DNA from: Citrobacter freundii
GTDB taxonomy: Bacteria > Bacteroidota > Bacteroidia > Chitinophagales > Chitinophagaceae
Length of the DNA stretch: 26,493 nucleotides
Assembly (NCBI GenBank): GCA_003243445.1
Contig: QFQQ01000082.1
Location: 1 to 26,493, forward strand
Direction: 5' to 3'
The notes under the pieces are model-generated. The model did no database searches and was not told the origin of the DNA. It worked only from the letters and a program-made list of their open reading frames with translations. A program made the translations under genes and the position numbers. Shown here one piece after another: positions 7,258 to 14,732 of the stretch (the stretch's first letter is position 1; each line of letters starts with the position of its first letter).

Positions 7258-8730
7258 CTATTTCCTTTTGATCAGCGAGTCCATCTCCTTCACGATCTCT
7301 GCCGCCAGCTTTTCCGATCTTGTACTGAAATGATCCGCATTTTCTATGATGATCGTTTCAATATTTAATCCAAGCGGTTTTATCTTCTCCCCAAACGAGC
7401 TGACCGATTTATCCAGCAAAAAATTATCCTTGCTACCTGCATAGATCTTTACGGGACCGGTCAGTTTTTTCCGAAGCTTCGCCGCATTCGATTTTACATA
7501 CAAAGCCATATCATAAGGTTTCCAGCTCTCCGCCACTTTGCGATCGATCTTTCCTGAAGAATTATACAAGGGCTGCGGACGGCCATTTTTATCCGGCACA
7601 CCAAACTCAGCTTCGAATGATTGCTGCTGACCGCCATCACCGTCAAAATTCTCTTTGATGTAACCCTCGCGGATCGATGACTGCGGCGTTCCGTTTATAA
7701 TATAAATTCCTCGTTCTTTACCCTGAGCATCCACGAATGCATTGTTGTCTTTATAAATATCAATACCAACAAAATTGGAAAAATCAACCGGGTCCGGAGC
7801 CGTGATCCATGCGCCGCCAAACGATGAAGGAAAATGCAGGGCCAGCCATAATGCGCCATAACCTCCACTGCTTTGCCCCATGATAAATGTCAGTTTCGGA
7901 TCCTTGCTTGCGCGAAATGTCTGCTGAATATAAGGCATCAATTCCCGGATCAGCGCCGTGCCCCAGGGACCGTTCACGCGGGAATCAACGTACGCATGAA
8001 GACCGTAAGGCGTTTGCACTTCCGGATTCAAAAACACATAGATCTTTTCATCACCTGATCCTACACCATATAATTTGCGCGCATTCCCGGAAGCTACCTG
8101 CTGATGCACACCACCCCAGCCCGGGATCACATACACTACCGGAAACTCCTGTTGCGGCTTCGTAAAATAAGACGGAGGAAGATAAACTCCTGCCTTGTGA
8201 AAGATCGCCGTCTTTCTGAAAGAAGCCAGCAGCGGAGAAGCCAGCACCACTTCCTTGATTGAATCAGACGAAGGAAATGGCCGTTGAGGAAAAACATTAC
8301 TGAGGACCAACTGCCCGGAGGCGCCGGAATCAGTCACATGCAGTAGCCCTTCCCGGCGTGTATAGAGATTTCCATAAGCATTATTGCCGCGCTCTGTTGT
8401 ATTGGTATCAAGAATCGCGATCATCTTGTAATAACCCGGCTTTACGTCCTGCAACTTTGCATACTGCGGATGTGCAGCTCCGTCAAAGAACTTTGATTCA
8501 CCAGTTTTCCAGTTTTTGACCGGTATTGAAAACGCCGGCTCTTCCAGAGAATGTTCACCACCAAAACCGCGGGAAGTATCTTTTTGTGTATATAAACGGA
8601 GCGTACCCGTGTAAGGTCCCTTTAATGAAGAATCAAGCGATACAACGATATTATACTTCTTAGCTTCAGGAGTTTTTTGCGCATTAACAGCGTAACCGCA
8701 TATTAAGAGCAGGAACAGCATTGATTTCAT
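7258..8730 (-). CDS. Secreted esterase, enterochelin-esterase/esterase D type alpha/beta hydrolase
   Basis: From ATG at 8730 the protein has 490 residues and starts with a signal peptide (MKSMLFLLLICGYAVNAQ). Residues about 25-150 form a beta-rich N-terminal domain. The alpha/beta hydrolase follows: VVYVIPGWGG at 198-207 (oxyanion-side loop), GQSSGGYGA with nucleophile Ser287 in a GxSxG elbow, a C-terminal Asp region (YAGSKDNF) and ENADHFS carrying the probable catalytic His. This is the putative-esterase family PF00756, which includes feruloyl and siderophore esterases, so an ester in plant polysaccharide or a siderophore is a likely substrate. The frame is open 41 codons further upstream (to 8853), but that extension lacks a signal peptide. 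It faces the gene at 6298 and is divergent from the 9149 gene. Confidence 0.88.
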   Translation of the reverse strand: MKSMLFLLLICGYAVNAQKTPEAKKYNIVVSLDSSLKGPYTGTLRLYTQKDTSRGFGGEHSLEEPAFSIPVKNWKTGESKFFDGAAHPQYAKLQDVKPGYYKMIAILDTNTTERGNNAYGNLYTRREGLLHVTDSGASGQLVLSNVFPQRPFPSSDSIKEVVLASPLLASFRKTAIFHKAGVYLPPSYFTKPQQEFPVVYVIPGWGGVHQQVASGNARKLYGVGSGDEKIYVFLNPEVQTPYGLHAYVDSRVNGPWGTALIRELMPYIQQTFRASKDPKLTFIMGQSSGGYGALWLALHFPSSFGGAWITAPDPVDFSNFVGIDIYKDNNAFVDAQGKERGIYIINGTPQSSIREGYIKENFDGDGGQQQSFEAEFGVPDKNGRPQPLYNSSGKIDRKVAESWKPYDMALYVKSNAAKLRKKLTGPVKIYAGSKDNFLLDKSVSSFGEKIKPLGLNIETIIIENADHFSTRSEKLAAEIVKEMDSLIKRK

Positions 8731-8986
8731 CAGCGATATTTTTACAATGCTAAGCAATCGGTTCGCTTTTGCATTTTCTGAAAGATCAATTGTAGTTTTT
8801 ACCGAATGAACCGTCAGTTTTTCAGGCTGTGAATGGATGATCAGTCTCATCACCTGCCCGAAATTAAATTCAGCACGTTGGGTTTTGCACCTGCATTGAT
8901 CTTTAACCCCCAGTAGGACCTTCTGTAAATATCACCCCGGGCGGGCGGGCAATCGACGATGTTTTACCTGATAGAAAAGTACAACT

Positions 8987-8994
8987 TATATTTG
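8987..8994 (+). promoter_or_regulatory. Candidate Bacteroidota -7 element for the 9149 gene
   Basis: TATATTTG matches the TAnnTTTG -7 consensus. A good -33 TTTG is not obvious (TTTTACC lies at 8962-8968). If used, it would give a leader of about 150 bases containing the inverted repeat at 9045-9107. Confidence 0.35.
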
Positions 8995-9044
8995 GTGTAC
9001 CGTAAAAAGCCACCTTGTTGAAAGGTTAACGATAGTTGACCTGT

Positions 9045-9107
9045 ATTCCTTCCCGCCCCTCCCGTCTTACCGGTAAAAATCAAACTGGTAAGACGGGAAG
9101 AAGGAAT
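9045..9107. repeat. Long imperfect inverted repeat before the 9149 gene
   Basis: The core arms TCCCGTCTTACCGGT (9060-9074) and ACTGGTAAGACGGGA (9084-9098) pair with one mismatch. Outer arms ATTCCTT (9045-9051) and AAGGAAT (9101-9107) also pair, leaving an asymmetric CCCGCCCC bulge on the left. The loop is 9 bases. It sits 42 bases before the start codon, so it may be a leader hairpin or an intergenic repeat unit. A related AGACGGGAAGAA string occurs at 131-142. Confidence 0.7.
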
Positions 9108-9148
9108 GAGAATATTCTTTAACCAAAAGACCGAATAAAACTTTTTTT

Positions 9149-10252
9149 ATGCGCATTCTTTTATTGCTTGCTTTCATTTTTTTCACGATAACGATCGACG
9201 CCCAAAAACTGCGTGTCGCCGTTGCCGGTATCGATCATGGCCATGTCGGCTGGATACTCGGCAGAAAGGACACAACCGATATCGAACTCGCCGGTGTGTA
9301 TTCTGCGGATACAGCGCTTGCAAACGCTTATGCCAAAAAGTATGGATTCTCAACAAAGCTGATCTATGCTGATCTTAATAAAATGCTGGATGAAGTGAAA
9401 CCACAGGCCGTCCTCGGCTTTGGTTCTGTATTCAGCCACCTGTCTGTTGTGGAAGCCGCAGCTCCAAGAGGTATTCATGTGATGGTGGAAAAACCAATGG
9501 CTGTCAGCCTGGAACATGGAACGAAAATGATGAGACTGGCGAAAAAATATTCGATCAAACTGCTCACGAATTTTGAAACGAGCTGGTACCCCAGTGTGGC
9601 AAAATCATTTCAATTGGTAAAAGACAGTGCTTATGCCGGCACCGTCCGCAAAGTTGTTATTCACGATGGTCATCAGGGTCCAAAGGAAATTGGCTGCTCT
9701 CCGGAATTCCTTGCATGGCTGACTGATCCGGTCCTGAATGGCGGCGGAGCTATTACCGATTTTGGTTGCTATGGCGCCAATCTGATGACATACTTAATGA
9801 ACGGCAGGGTCCCCAACGCTGTTACAGCCGTGACCCGCCAATTCAAACCATCCGTTTATCCAAAAGTAGATGATGACGCAACCATCATCCTTGATTATCC
9901 CGATGCACAATGCATCATTCAGGCATCATGGAACTGGCCATACAGCCGGAAGGACATGGAGATCTATGGAGATAAAGGATATGTATTTGCGCCCGATAAA
10001 AACACGATCAAACTTAGCCACACATCAAATCCTGAGCTACGATCTGTAACCAGTAAAGACATTGCCGTTTACGAAGATCCGTTTCTCTATCTCCGCGATG
10101 TTATCTATGGAAAAGCAAATTCGTCCGCTGATGACCTGTATTCACCCGGTATAAACATGAGCGTCCTGATGATCCTTGATGCAGCGAAAAGATCTGCAAA
10201 GACCGGAAAGAAGGTGTTCATCAAAACAATCACCACAAATAACTTGAATTGA
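9149..10252 (+). CDS. Secreted Gfo/Idh/MocA family oxidoreductase
   Basis: 367 residues. A short Sec signal peptide (MRILLLLAFIFFTITIDAQ) is followed by a Rossmann domain beginning LRVAVAGIDHGHVG at residue 21, where the usual GxGxxG is replaced by GxDxG. The EKP motif that binds the nicotinamide and substrate side is at residues 114-116 (VMVEKPMAV). The C-terminal alpha/beta domain contains NGGGAITDFGCYG, a typical family motif. Family members oxidise or epimerise sugars, inositols and related compounds using NAD(P), often with tightly bound cofactor when exported. Export by a Sec-type rather than twin-arginine signal is notable, because a cofactor would then have to be bound outside the cytoplasm. 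The gene stands alone and is preceded by a long hairpin. Confidence 0.9.
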   Translation: MRILLLLAFIFFTITIDAQKLRVAVAGIDHGHVGWILGRKDTTDIELAGVYSADTALANAYAKKYGFSTKLIYADLNKMLDEVKPQAVLGFGSVFSHLSVVEAAAPRGIHVMVEKPMAVSLEHGTKMMRLAKKYSIKLLTNFETSWYPSVAKSFQLVKDSAYAGTVRKVVIHDGHQGPKEIGCSPEFLAWLTDPVLNGGGAITDFGCYGANLMTYLMNGRVPNAVTAVTRQFKPSVYPKVDDDATIILDYPDAQCIIQASWNWPYSRKDMEIYGDKGYVFAPDKNTIKLSHTSNPELRSVTSKDIAVYEDPFLYLRDVIYGKANSSADDLYSPGINMSVLMILDAAKRSAKTGKKVFIKTITTNNLN

Positions 10253-10394
10253 GCAGGGTCAGATGCCGGGCGAAGTTGAAGAATCTCAAAATTATTTTCC
10301 GTCGCCAATATTTTATGTAATAAACATAAAATGATTTGAAGTATTGCATTCTTTCCGGAATCAGTTGCCACCACTTCACACAACATAAAAAACT

Positions 10395-10427
10395 AAAAGG
10401 TTGCCTTCTTTCAAAAGGCAACCTTTT
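10395..10427. terminator. Perfect 13-bp stem terminator, bidirectional
   Basis: AAAAGGTTGCCTT (10395-10407) and AAGGCAACCTTTT (10415-10427) pair perfectly around a 7-base loop, with A-run and T-run on the two sides. It can serve the + gene ending at 10252 and minus-strand transcription ending from the 10587 side. Confidence 0.85.
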
Positions 10428-10438
10428 GTCATTACGGA

Positions 10439-10516
10439 TCATGCCGCAGGTAGCGCCATTCGTACTTCAAAGACCGCTCCATAGCCGATGATAGGGTGGT
10501 GCCGGGCTTCCACTTT
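10439..10516 (-). pseudogene. Possible histidine-kinase C-terminal remnant
   Basis: On the minus strand, 25 codons are open between an in-frame TGA and a final TGA at 10439-10441. They read KVEARHH, then PIIGYGAVFEVRMALPAA. GxGAVFEVRxxLP is the usual last strand of a HATPase_c histidine-kinase domain (compare G-x-G-T-x-F-x-V-x-L-P). No ATG and no upstream kinase sequence remain. It could be chance; 26 codons is short. Confidence 0.3.
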
Positions 10517-10586
10517 TCAGCTTACGATGGATCGCTGAAAGAAATCCTGCATGTAATTTTCATTTTTTAACGGTTATAAGAAATGG

Positions 10587-10775
10587 CTATTGATTTTCTT
10601 CGGTTTCGTTTTCAGATCCTGAACCCATAAGAGGTTGTTCTTTCATGCGCAATGACTCATCAAGAGATTCACTTCCTTCACTAAGGTCATGCAGATCCGG
10701 CCGGTAAAAGTTAAGATCAGGCGTGTACTCACTGTCCTTATTATTGGGATCAGCTTGAAATGCCGAATTTTCCAT
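10587..10775 (-). CDS. Small acidic hypothetical protein (62 aa)
   Basis: 62 residues, strongly acidic, with Glu, Asp, Ser and Asn making up most of the chain and no hydrophobic core or membrane segment. It is probably disordered (MENSAFQADPNNKDSEYTPD at the start, SGSENETEENQ at the end). It begins 36 bases after the stop of the bestrophin-like gene on the same strand with no terminator between, which supports it as the last gene of that unit. I do not recognise a family. The A-rich sequence before the ATG at 10775 is typical of translation starts in this group. Confidence 0.55.
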   Translation of the reverse strand: MENSAFQADPNNKDSEYTPDLNFYRPDLHDLSEGSESLDESLRMKEQPLMGSGSENETEENQ

Positions 10776-10811
10776 ACTGTGGTATTTTTGGTTGTTAGTA
10801 TTGTTGACAGA

Positions 10812-11819
10812 TCAGACAGCGATATTATTTTTTACGCCGATCATTTCCGGAAGATCGGGTTCTTCAATGATCTCCAGCATTTCTATCTCTATCATCCTTG
10901 ATAATTGTGAGATCGGTACGTCATTCGCACCGCCTTCAAACGGGTTTTCTGTACTCTCTCCCACCTGCTCCAGCGAGGTGTACATCCATGAAATGATGAT
11001 GCTGAAAGGAATGACCAGCCAGATCATATAGCCATTCATAAACCCCTCTGCGATACTGTTCAGTGCGTCAAATTCCTTTAGCATGCCATAAGGCAGTAAA
11101 AGGCAGAATAACTTTACAAAGAATGTATTGATGATGGCATATTGCCTCGGATAAGGCGTGTCCTTGATCCGTTCTGCTCTTCCCTGCAGCCCGTAAAACT
11201 CTTTCACAGATTTGACCAGTTCCAGGTATTTTGACATGGCCGAAGGATCATCTTTAAAGTAATCCGAAAGCTTTTTGCTTTGTATGCTCAGCAATTGTGT
11301 GGGAATATTGCTTTTGCCAGCAATATCTCTCAGCTCTTCACCAGATACATATTTATGCAGCTCTGCCATCATTGAGGAATGTTTTTCCGGTATCGAATAG
11401 ATCTGACCATATTCCACATTGTGTCTTTTATTCGTTGTTTCCCAGATCCGTTCTTCTCTCAATTGAAATCTTAAAGCAGTCAACCAGGCTATATGCCGGT
11501 TGATCAACTGACGCATCACCACTTCATCTGCAATAAAATCCCGGCACATAATTGCCCAGCTCCTGCTGCTGGTGATGATGGTTGTCCAAACCTGATGAGC
11601 ATCAGCAGTGCGGTTATATGATTGCGTATTTTTAAAACCAATGATAAATGCAGTGGCCGTTCCCAGCAACGCAACGACTGTCCAGGGGATACTCACCCAT
11701 TTCCAGCCGATTACTTCATAAACTATCACTGGTATTGTACCCAGTAACAGAAGTTTGTAGGTTCTTCTTCTTGTCCAGATGATAAATTCTTTCAAGCTGT
11801 ATGAACGGCCAACATGCAT
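10812..11819 (-). CDS. Bestrophin family (UPF0187) channel protein
   Basis: 335 residues with the bacterial bestrophin layout. A short N-terminal basic segment (WTRRRTYKLLL) is followed by two helices at about 22-60, then the signature FIIGFKNTQSYNRTADAHQVW and ITSSRSWA, a long cytoplasmic helical part, two further hydrophobic segments near 235-285, and the conserved ENPFEGGANDVP block near 295. Bacterial homologues form pentameric ion channels in the inner membrane (KpBest conducts cations; animal relatives conduct chloride). It lies 50 bases after the stop of the SDR gene and 36 bases before the small acidic gene, all on the minus strand. Selectivity cannot be told from sequence. Confidence 0.9.
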   Translation of the reverse strand: MHVGRSYSLKEFIIWTRRRTYKLLLLGTIPVIVYEVIGWKWVSIPWTVVALLGTATAFIIGFKNTQSYNRTADAHQVWTTIITSSRSWAIMCRDFIADEVVMRQLINRHIAWLTALRFQLREERIWETTNKRHNVEYGQIYSIPEKHSSMMAELHKYVSGEELRDIAGKSNIPTQLLSIQSKKLSDYFKDDPSAMSKYLELVKSVKEFYGLQGRAERIKDTPYPRQYAIINTFFVKLFCLLLPYGMLKEFDALNSIAEGFMNGYMIWLVIPFSIIISWMYTSLEQVGESTENPFEGGANDVPISQLSRMIEIEMLEIIEEPDLPEMIGVKNNIAV

Positions 11820-11869
11820 AATGGATGTTTTTTCTCAGGGGTTTGGAACCTGTGTTGATTGGATTTCAA

Positions 11870-12625
11870 TCAGGCCTTTTGTAATTGAGCTGTCATCCAT
11901 GTATCAAAATTAATTCTGCCTGTCTTCGCGTCATTATCCGGAATCAGTGTAAGATCATCCAGGTGTGCGCCAAAATACAGGGCGGTTTCATCAGTGATCA
12001 CATCACGCTTATCTGCCTTCCTGCTCAAATATAACCGCACGAGGTCGGCCAGCCCGAAACGTTCAGGGCCCCCAATTTCCACGATCCCATTCACAGGATC
12101 ACCGAGAAGAAACTCCACCACAAACGCCGCCACATCATCGGCCGCGATCGGCTGGATCTTTGCATTGGAAAGGCGGATCGCGTCACCCTCATGTGCGGAA
12201 GCAACGATCCCTCCCAGAAATTCCATGAACTGTGTTGAATGAATAATAGTGTAAGGAATTGCGGACTTCACAATCAGTTCCTCCTGTTTTTGTTTTGCCC
12301 GGAAATAAGCACTTTGCTGTAGCCTGTCCGTACCCACAACTGACAATGCCACATGATGTTTTACCCCGGCATTCGTCCCCGCCGCCAGTAGATTCTTCCC
12401 TGACTTCTCAAAGAAATCCATTACCGCCCTGTCTTCAAAAGAAGGTGAGTTCGCGAGATCAATGACAATATCTGTATCAGCAAGTGCCTTGGCAAGGCCT
12501 TCACCCGTAAGTGTATTGACTCCTGTTTGCGGAGACCCCACGACCACGTCATGACCCAGTTGACGCAACCTGCTGACGACCTTGCTTCCTATGAGGCCAG
12601 TGCCTCCGATAACAACGATTTTCAT
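11870..12625 (-). CDS. NAD(P)-binding SDR/NmrA-like protein
   Basis: 251 residues starting with the glycine-rich Rossmann motif MKIVVIGGTGLIGS, followed by VVSRLRQLGHDVVVGSP. This fits the atypical SDR (NAD(P)H-binding, NmrA/a5-like) group, as does the YFRAKQKQEELIVKSAIPYTIIHSTQFME stretch, read here in parts: YFRAKQKQEE near 107-116 and IPYTIIHSTQFMEF near 123-136. The Tyr-x-x-x-Lys pair in YFRAK could be catalytic, but many members are redox sensors or act without a classical triad. Family members often sit with stress or transcription-regulator genes; here the gene is followed by a bestrophin-like channel. The ATG at 12625 is preceded by AT-rich sequence without a clear ribosome-binding site. 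Confidence 0.88.
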   Translation of the reverse strand: MKIVVIGGTGLIGSKVVSRLRQLGHDVVVGSPQTGVNTLTGEGLAKALADTDIVIDLANSPSFEDRAVMDFFEKSGKNLLAAGTNAGVKHHVALSVVGTDRLQQSAYFRAKQKQEELIVKSAIPYTIIHSTQFMEFLGGIVASAHEGDAIRLSNAKIQPIAADDVAAFVVEFLLGDPVNGIVEIGGPERFGLADLVRLYLSRKADKRDVITDETALYFGAHLDDLTLIPDNDAKTGRINFDTWMTAQLQKA

Positions 12626-12908
12626 AATAAATAATTGATTTTTTATTGATTTATTTCGATGAACCCATCAGTTGTTCACTTCTATCACGCCAGCCGCTGA
12701 ACTCATAGATTGATGAGTTTTATACCGAAATGCTGATGAAATTCCGGCCGAACTTTATTTACTGAGTGAATAAAAATTATAAGTCAGAAGCGTTTGCAAG
12801 GCTGAAACCGCAATTTCTGTGTATGAATCAACATCAGGAAACCCGGTTATGCAAGCGATATCCGCTTCGCGATCACGGGGCAAAGTGAAGAAAATTTTTT
12901 TTCGAAAA

Positions 12909-12926
12909 ACTTAAACTGGTTTAAGT
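12909..12926. promoter_or_regulatory. Operator-like inverted repeat
   Basis: ACTTAAAC-TG-GTTTAAGT is a perfect 8-bp inverted repeat with a 2-base centre, a shape typical of dimeric repressor sites. It lies about 285 bases upstream of the SDR start. No dedicated repressor gene is adjacent, so the assignment is tentative. Confidence 0.35.
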
Positions 12927-12939
12927 AAACAACCTGGTC

Positions 12940-12957
12940 TTTTTATCCGGATAAAAA
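12940..12957. repeat. Perfect 18-bp palindrome
   Basis: TTTTTATCCGGATAAAAA is fully self-complementary. It lies 13 bases from the neighbouring dyad and 61 bases past the stop of the minus-strand gene at 13019. It could be an operator or, with its A/T runs, a short-stem terminator. Confidence 0.45.
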
Positions 12958-13018
12958 ATAGATTGACCGGTCTTATCTAAACCTTCATGAAAGCCTTTTA
13001 TAGAAAGCGAAAGCTGAG

Positions 13019-13609
13019 TCAGGATTGTTCCGGGAAAAGATCCTTGTTTTCTTCTGCGCCTGCTGGCGGTTCAGGATCATCTGTAGGATTATTAATTGGA
13101 TCGTCTAACAGCATGTCAAGGATCCTTTTGCGTTCGCCGATCATTAGTAGAGCAATAACTACCTGAGTTCCCGAAATGAATACCGGCGTCCACGAATGGG
13201 CGTTTGCCGTTCCGTACATTTCCTGTGGAGACCGCTCAAACATGCGGGCCAGATTGGCAATAAAGCCAGGCAATTCTTTAACAAGCAATACAGCTGCGGC
13301 TACTATAAGCGCAATCCTCAGCGAATCCCGCACATCCAATTTGAATTGAAGGACCGGCGCAATATCATTGGAAAGTTTGAACCGCTCAACAATATAGCTT
13401 GTTCTGAAGATCAGCGCCCAGCTTACCAGGATGTAGATAACGATGACGACTATACTGGGAAAAATATTTGTAAGGAAAAAAGTTTCGCGGGATAATTGCG
13501 TCATTACAAAGATAGTTGTCAATGTCTGTCCGATTGCAAGCAGCGTTGTCTTAACTGTTAGAATGCCGATGATCCGCAGAACAATAACAAATAATGAATG
13601 GGGAGACAT
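13019..13609 (-). CDS. Hypothetical four-helix membrane protein
   Basis: 196 residues with four hydrophobic segments at about 5-35, 45-70, 92-112 and 140-158, and a hydrophilic, Pro/Asp/Glu-rich C-terminal tail (about 165-196). I do not recognise a family; the layout resembles small DUF-type inner-membrane proteins. It begins about 110 bases after the stop of the second SRPBCC gene on the same strand, so co-transcription with the aldehyde-dehydrogenase group is possible but not shown. Confidence 0.75.
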   Translation of the reverse strand: MSPHSLFVIVLRIIGILTVKTTLLAIGQTLTTIFVMTQLSRETFFLTNIFPSIVVIVIYILVSWALIFRTSYIVERFKLSNDIAPVLQFKLDVRDSLRIALIVAAAVLLVKELPGFIANLARMFERSPQEMYGTANAHSWTPVFISGTQVVIALLMIGERKRILDMLLDDPINNPTDDPEPPAGAEENKDLFPEQS

Positions 13610-13721
13610 GATGGTTTAGTTTGGTGAATGTAAGATACTTCCTGCCATCCTATTTTCAAACACGAGGTTGAATTGTCATCCTACCAGGTCTTCACGCTCA
13701 AACCCTATGCTCCCGCAGCAT

Positions 13722-14174
13722 TCACTGGTAATCTTTCTCCAAATTCCCTTTCAGATCTTTCAATCTCTGCCGCACATTCGATTGTAAGTTCTTTGTTGCA
13801 AAAAATGAAAACAAACTAAATGGGAATCTCAGTTCAAACGAATAGAGAAAGATCACTTCCGTATGCTCCTCATCCACCTTTTTGAAATTCCATGATCCAA
13901 GAAAACTTTTAAATACGAAAGGACCTTTTGTCATTTTTATTGCGGTGGCTTTTGGTGGGTTGAACGTAACATACTCCGTTACCATTCCCAAACCATTTTT
14001 TGCAACACAATATGCTTTCACACCTTTGCCGGCTTCTGCTGCGCCGTCAATCAGGTCTGCCTTTTTCAAAAACGTATCCCAGGTCAGCCGCTTTTTGTAA
14101 TCCTGTGTGAAGGCAAAAACGATCGCCGCATTTTTGCTGATGATGATGGATTCAGAAAACTTAATGGCGGCCAT
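13722..14174 (-). CDS. SRPBCC family protein (second of a tandem pair)
   Basis: From ATG at 14174 (MAAIKFSESIIISK) this is a 150-residue START/Bet v1-like (SRPBCC, polyketide cyclase-like) protein. It has the usual order: an opening strand with S-x-x-I-x-x-x-A, an FAFTQDYKKRLTWDTFLK helix-turn, a central beta sheet (VTEYVTFNPPKATAIKM) and a long C-terminal helix (NLQSNVRQRLKDLKGNLEK). These proteins bind hydrophobic ligands in a cavity. The start overlaps the end of the preceding SRPBCC gene by 14 bases, which suggests translational coupling. An upstream TTG or ATG in the same frame (to 14201) would add nine residues and deepen the overlap; the MAAIK start fits the fold better. Confidence 0.85.
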   Translation of the reverse strand: MAAIKFSESIIISKNAAIVFAFTQDYKKRLTWDTFLKKADLIDGAAEAGKGVKAYCVAKNGLGMVTEYVTFNPPKATAIKMTKGPFVFKSFLGSWNFKKVDEEHTEVIFLYSFELRFPFSLFSFFATKNLQSNVRQRLKDLKGNLEKDYQ

Positions 14175-14676
14175 TGCAGGAATTTCTTTTGATCGATACA
14201 AGAAGGTAACGCTGGAAAATATTCAGTATAAGTTTCACTGGCCAGCGAAGTAACCAGTCAATATTCCTATGCAGGCTGTAATTGGTCACCAGTTTTAAAT
14301 TTGTGGAACCATCATTTGTTTGAAGATAATACGCGCCCTCCAGGATCTGGAATACGCCAGACGATAACTCGAACAGGTACCCAACACGGAATCCTTTTTC
14401 AGGATTGAATGAAAAACGATATTCTTTTAATGGATCCCATGTGAGGATCTTTTGTACAAATCGTTTGCCCGAGCTGAAATACGCGATGCGGCTACCGCCA
14501 ACACCTTCCGCGATCAACTCGGCTTTCAATGGTTTAGGAATTCCCAGCAGGCGGAAAATAAACGGATCGGAAAATTGTTCGATACGCACATTTGTAATGT
14601 TCTCCCAGATGTTCTCCGGCGCTGCGGGAATACTGATAGATGATTCAATCGTTCGGCGTTTATGGTGGTCTGACAT
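14161..14676 (-). CDS. SRPBCC family protein (first of a tandem pair)
   Basis: 171 residues from ATG at 14676 (MSDHHKRRTIESSISIPAAP). It shows the SRPBCC start pattern SSISIPAAPENIWENITN, a central sheet containing GGSRIAYFSSGKRF and an ILTWDPLKEYRFSF stretch, and a C-terminal amphipathic helix (RWPVKLILNIFQRYLL). It is a probable small-molecule-binding protein or regulator of unknown ligand. The frame runs on to a TTG at 14694, but a -7-like CAAATGTA (TACATTTG on the minus strand, 14692-14699) falls over that codon, so the ATG is preferred. It lies 56 bases after the AraC regulator and overlaps the next gene by 14 bases. Confidence 0.83.
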   Translation of the reverse strand: MSDHHKRRTIESSISIPAAPENIWENITNVRIEQFSDPFIFRLLGIPKPLKAELIAEGVGGSRIAYFSSGKRFVQKILTWDPLKEYRFSFNPEKGFRVGYLFELSSGVFQILEGAYYLQTNDGSTNLKLVTNYSLHRNIDWLLRWPVKLILNIFQRYLLVSIKRNSCNGRH

Positions 14677-14691
14677 AAGTCCGGGTTTACA

Positions 14692-14699
14692 CAAATGTA
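14692..14699 (-). promoter_or_regulatory. Candidate -7 element for the SRPBCC pair
   Basis: Read on the minus strand, TACATTTG fits TAnnTTTG, 15 bases before the ATG at 14676. No well-spaced -33 is obvious, so it could be chance. Confidence 0.3.
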
Positions 14700-14732
14700 C
14701 ATCCCGTTTTCCGTAAACACCAGTCCAATAAT

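Larger units (their letters stand above)
8731..9148. other. Divergent intergenic region with leader hairpin
   Basis: 418 bases between the divergent esterase and Gfo/Idh/MocA genes. It holds a -7-like TATATTTG (8987-8994) and a long inverted repeat (9045-9107). No gene was seen; the upstream open extension of the esterase frame (to 8853) is not protein-like. Confidence 0.6.
10253..10586. other. Intergenic region with terminator and possible gene remnant
   Basis: 334 bases between convergent units. It holds a strong symmetric terminator hairpin (10395-10427) and, on the minus strand at 10439-10516, a short frame resembling the end of a histidine kinase. Nothing else is recognisable. Confidence 0.6.
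12626..13018. other. Intergenic region with two palindromes
   Basis: 393 bases between the membrane-protein gene end and the SDR start, both on the minus strand. No gene-like frame was found. Two separate dyads lie at 12909-12926 and 12940-12957; the rest shows nothing recognisable. Confidence 0.55.

Noticed and set aside
8731..8853. N-terminal extension of the secreted esterase
   Set aside because: It would hide the signal peptide that starts at 8730; no conservation is expected.
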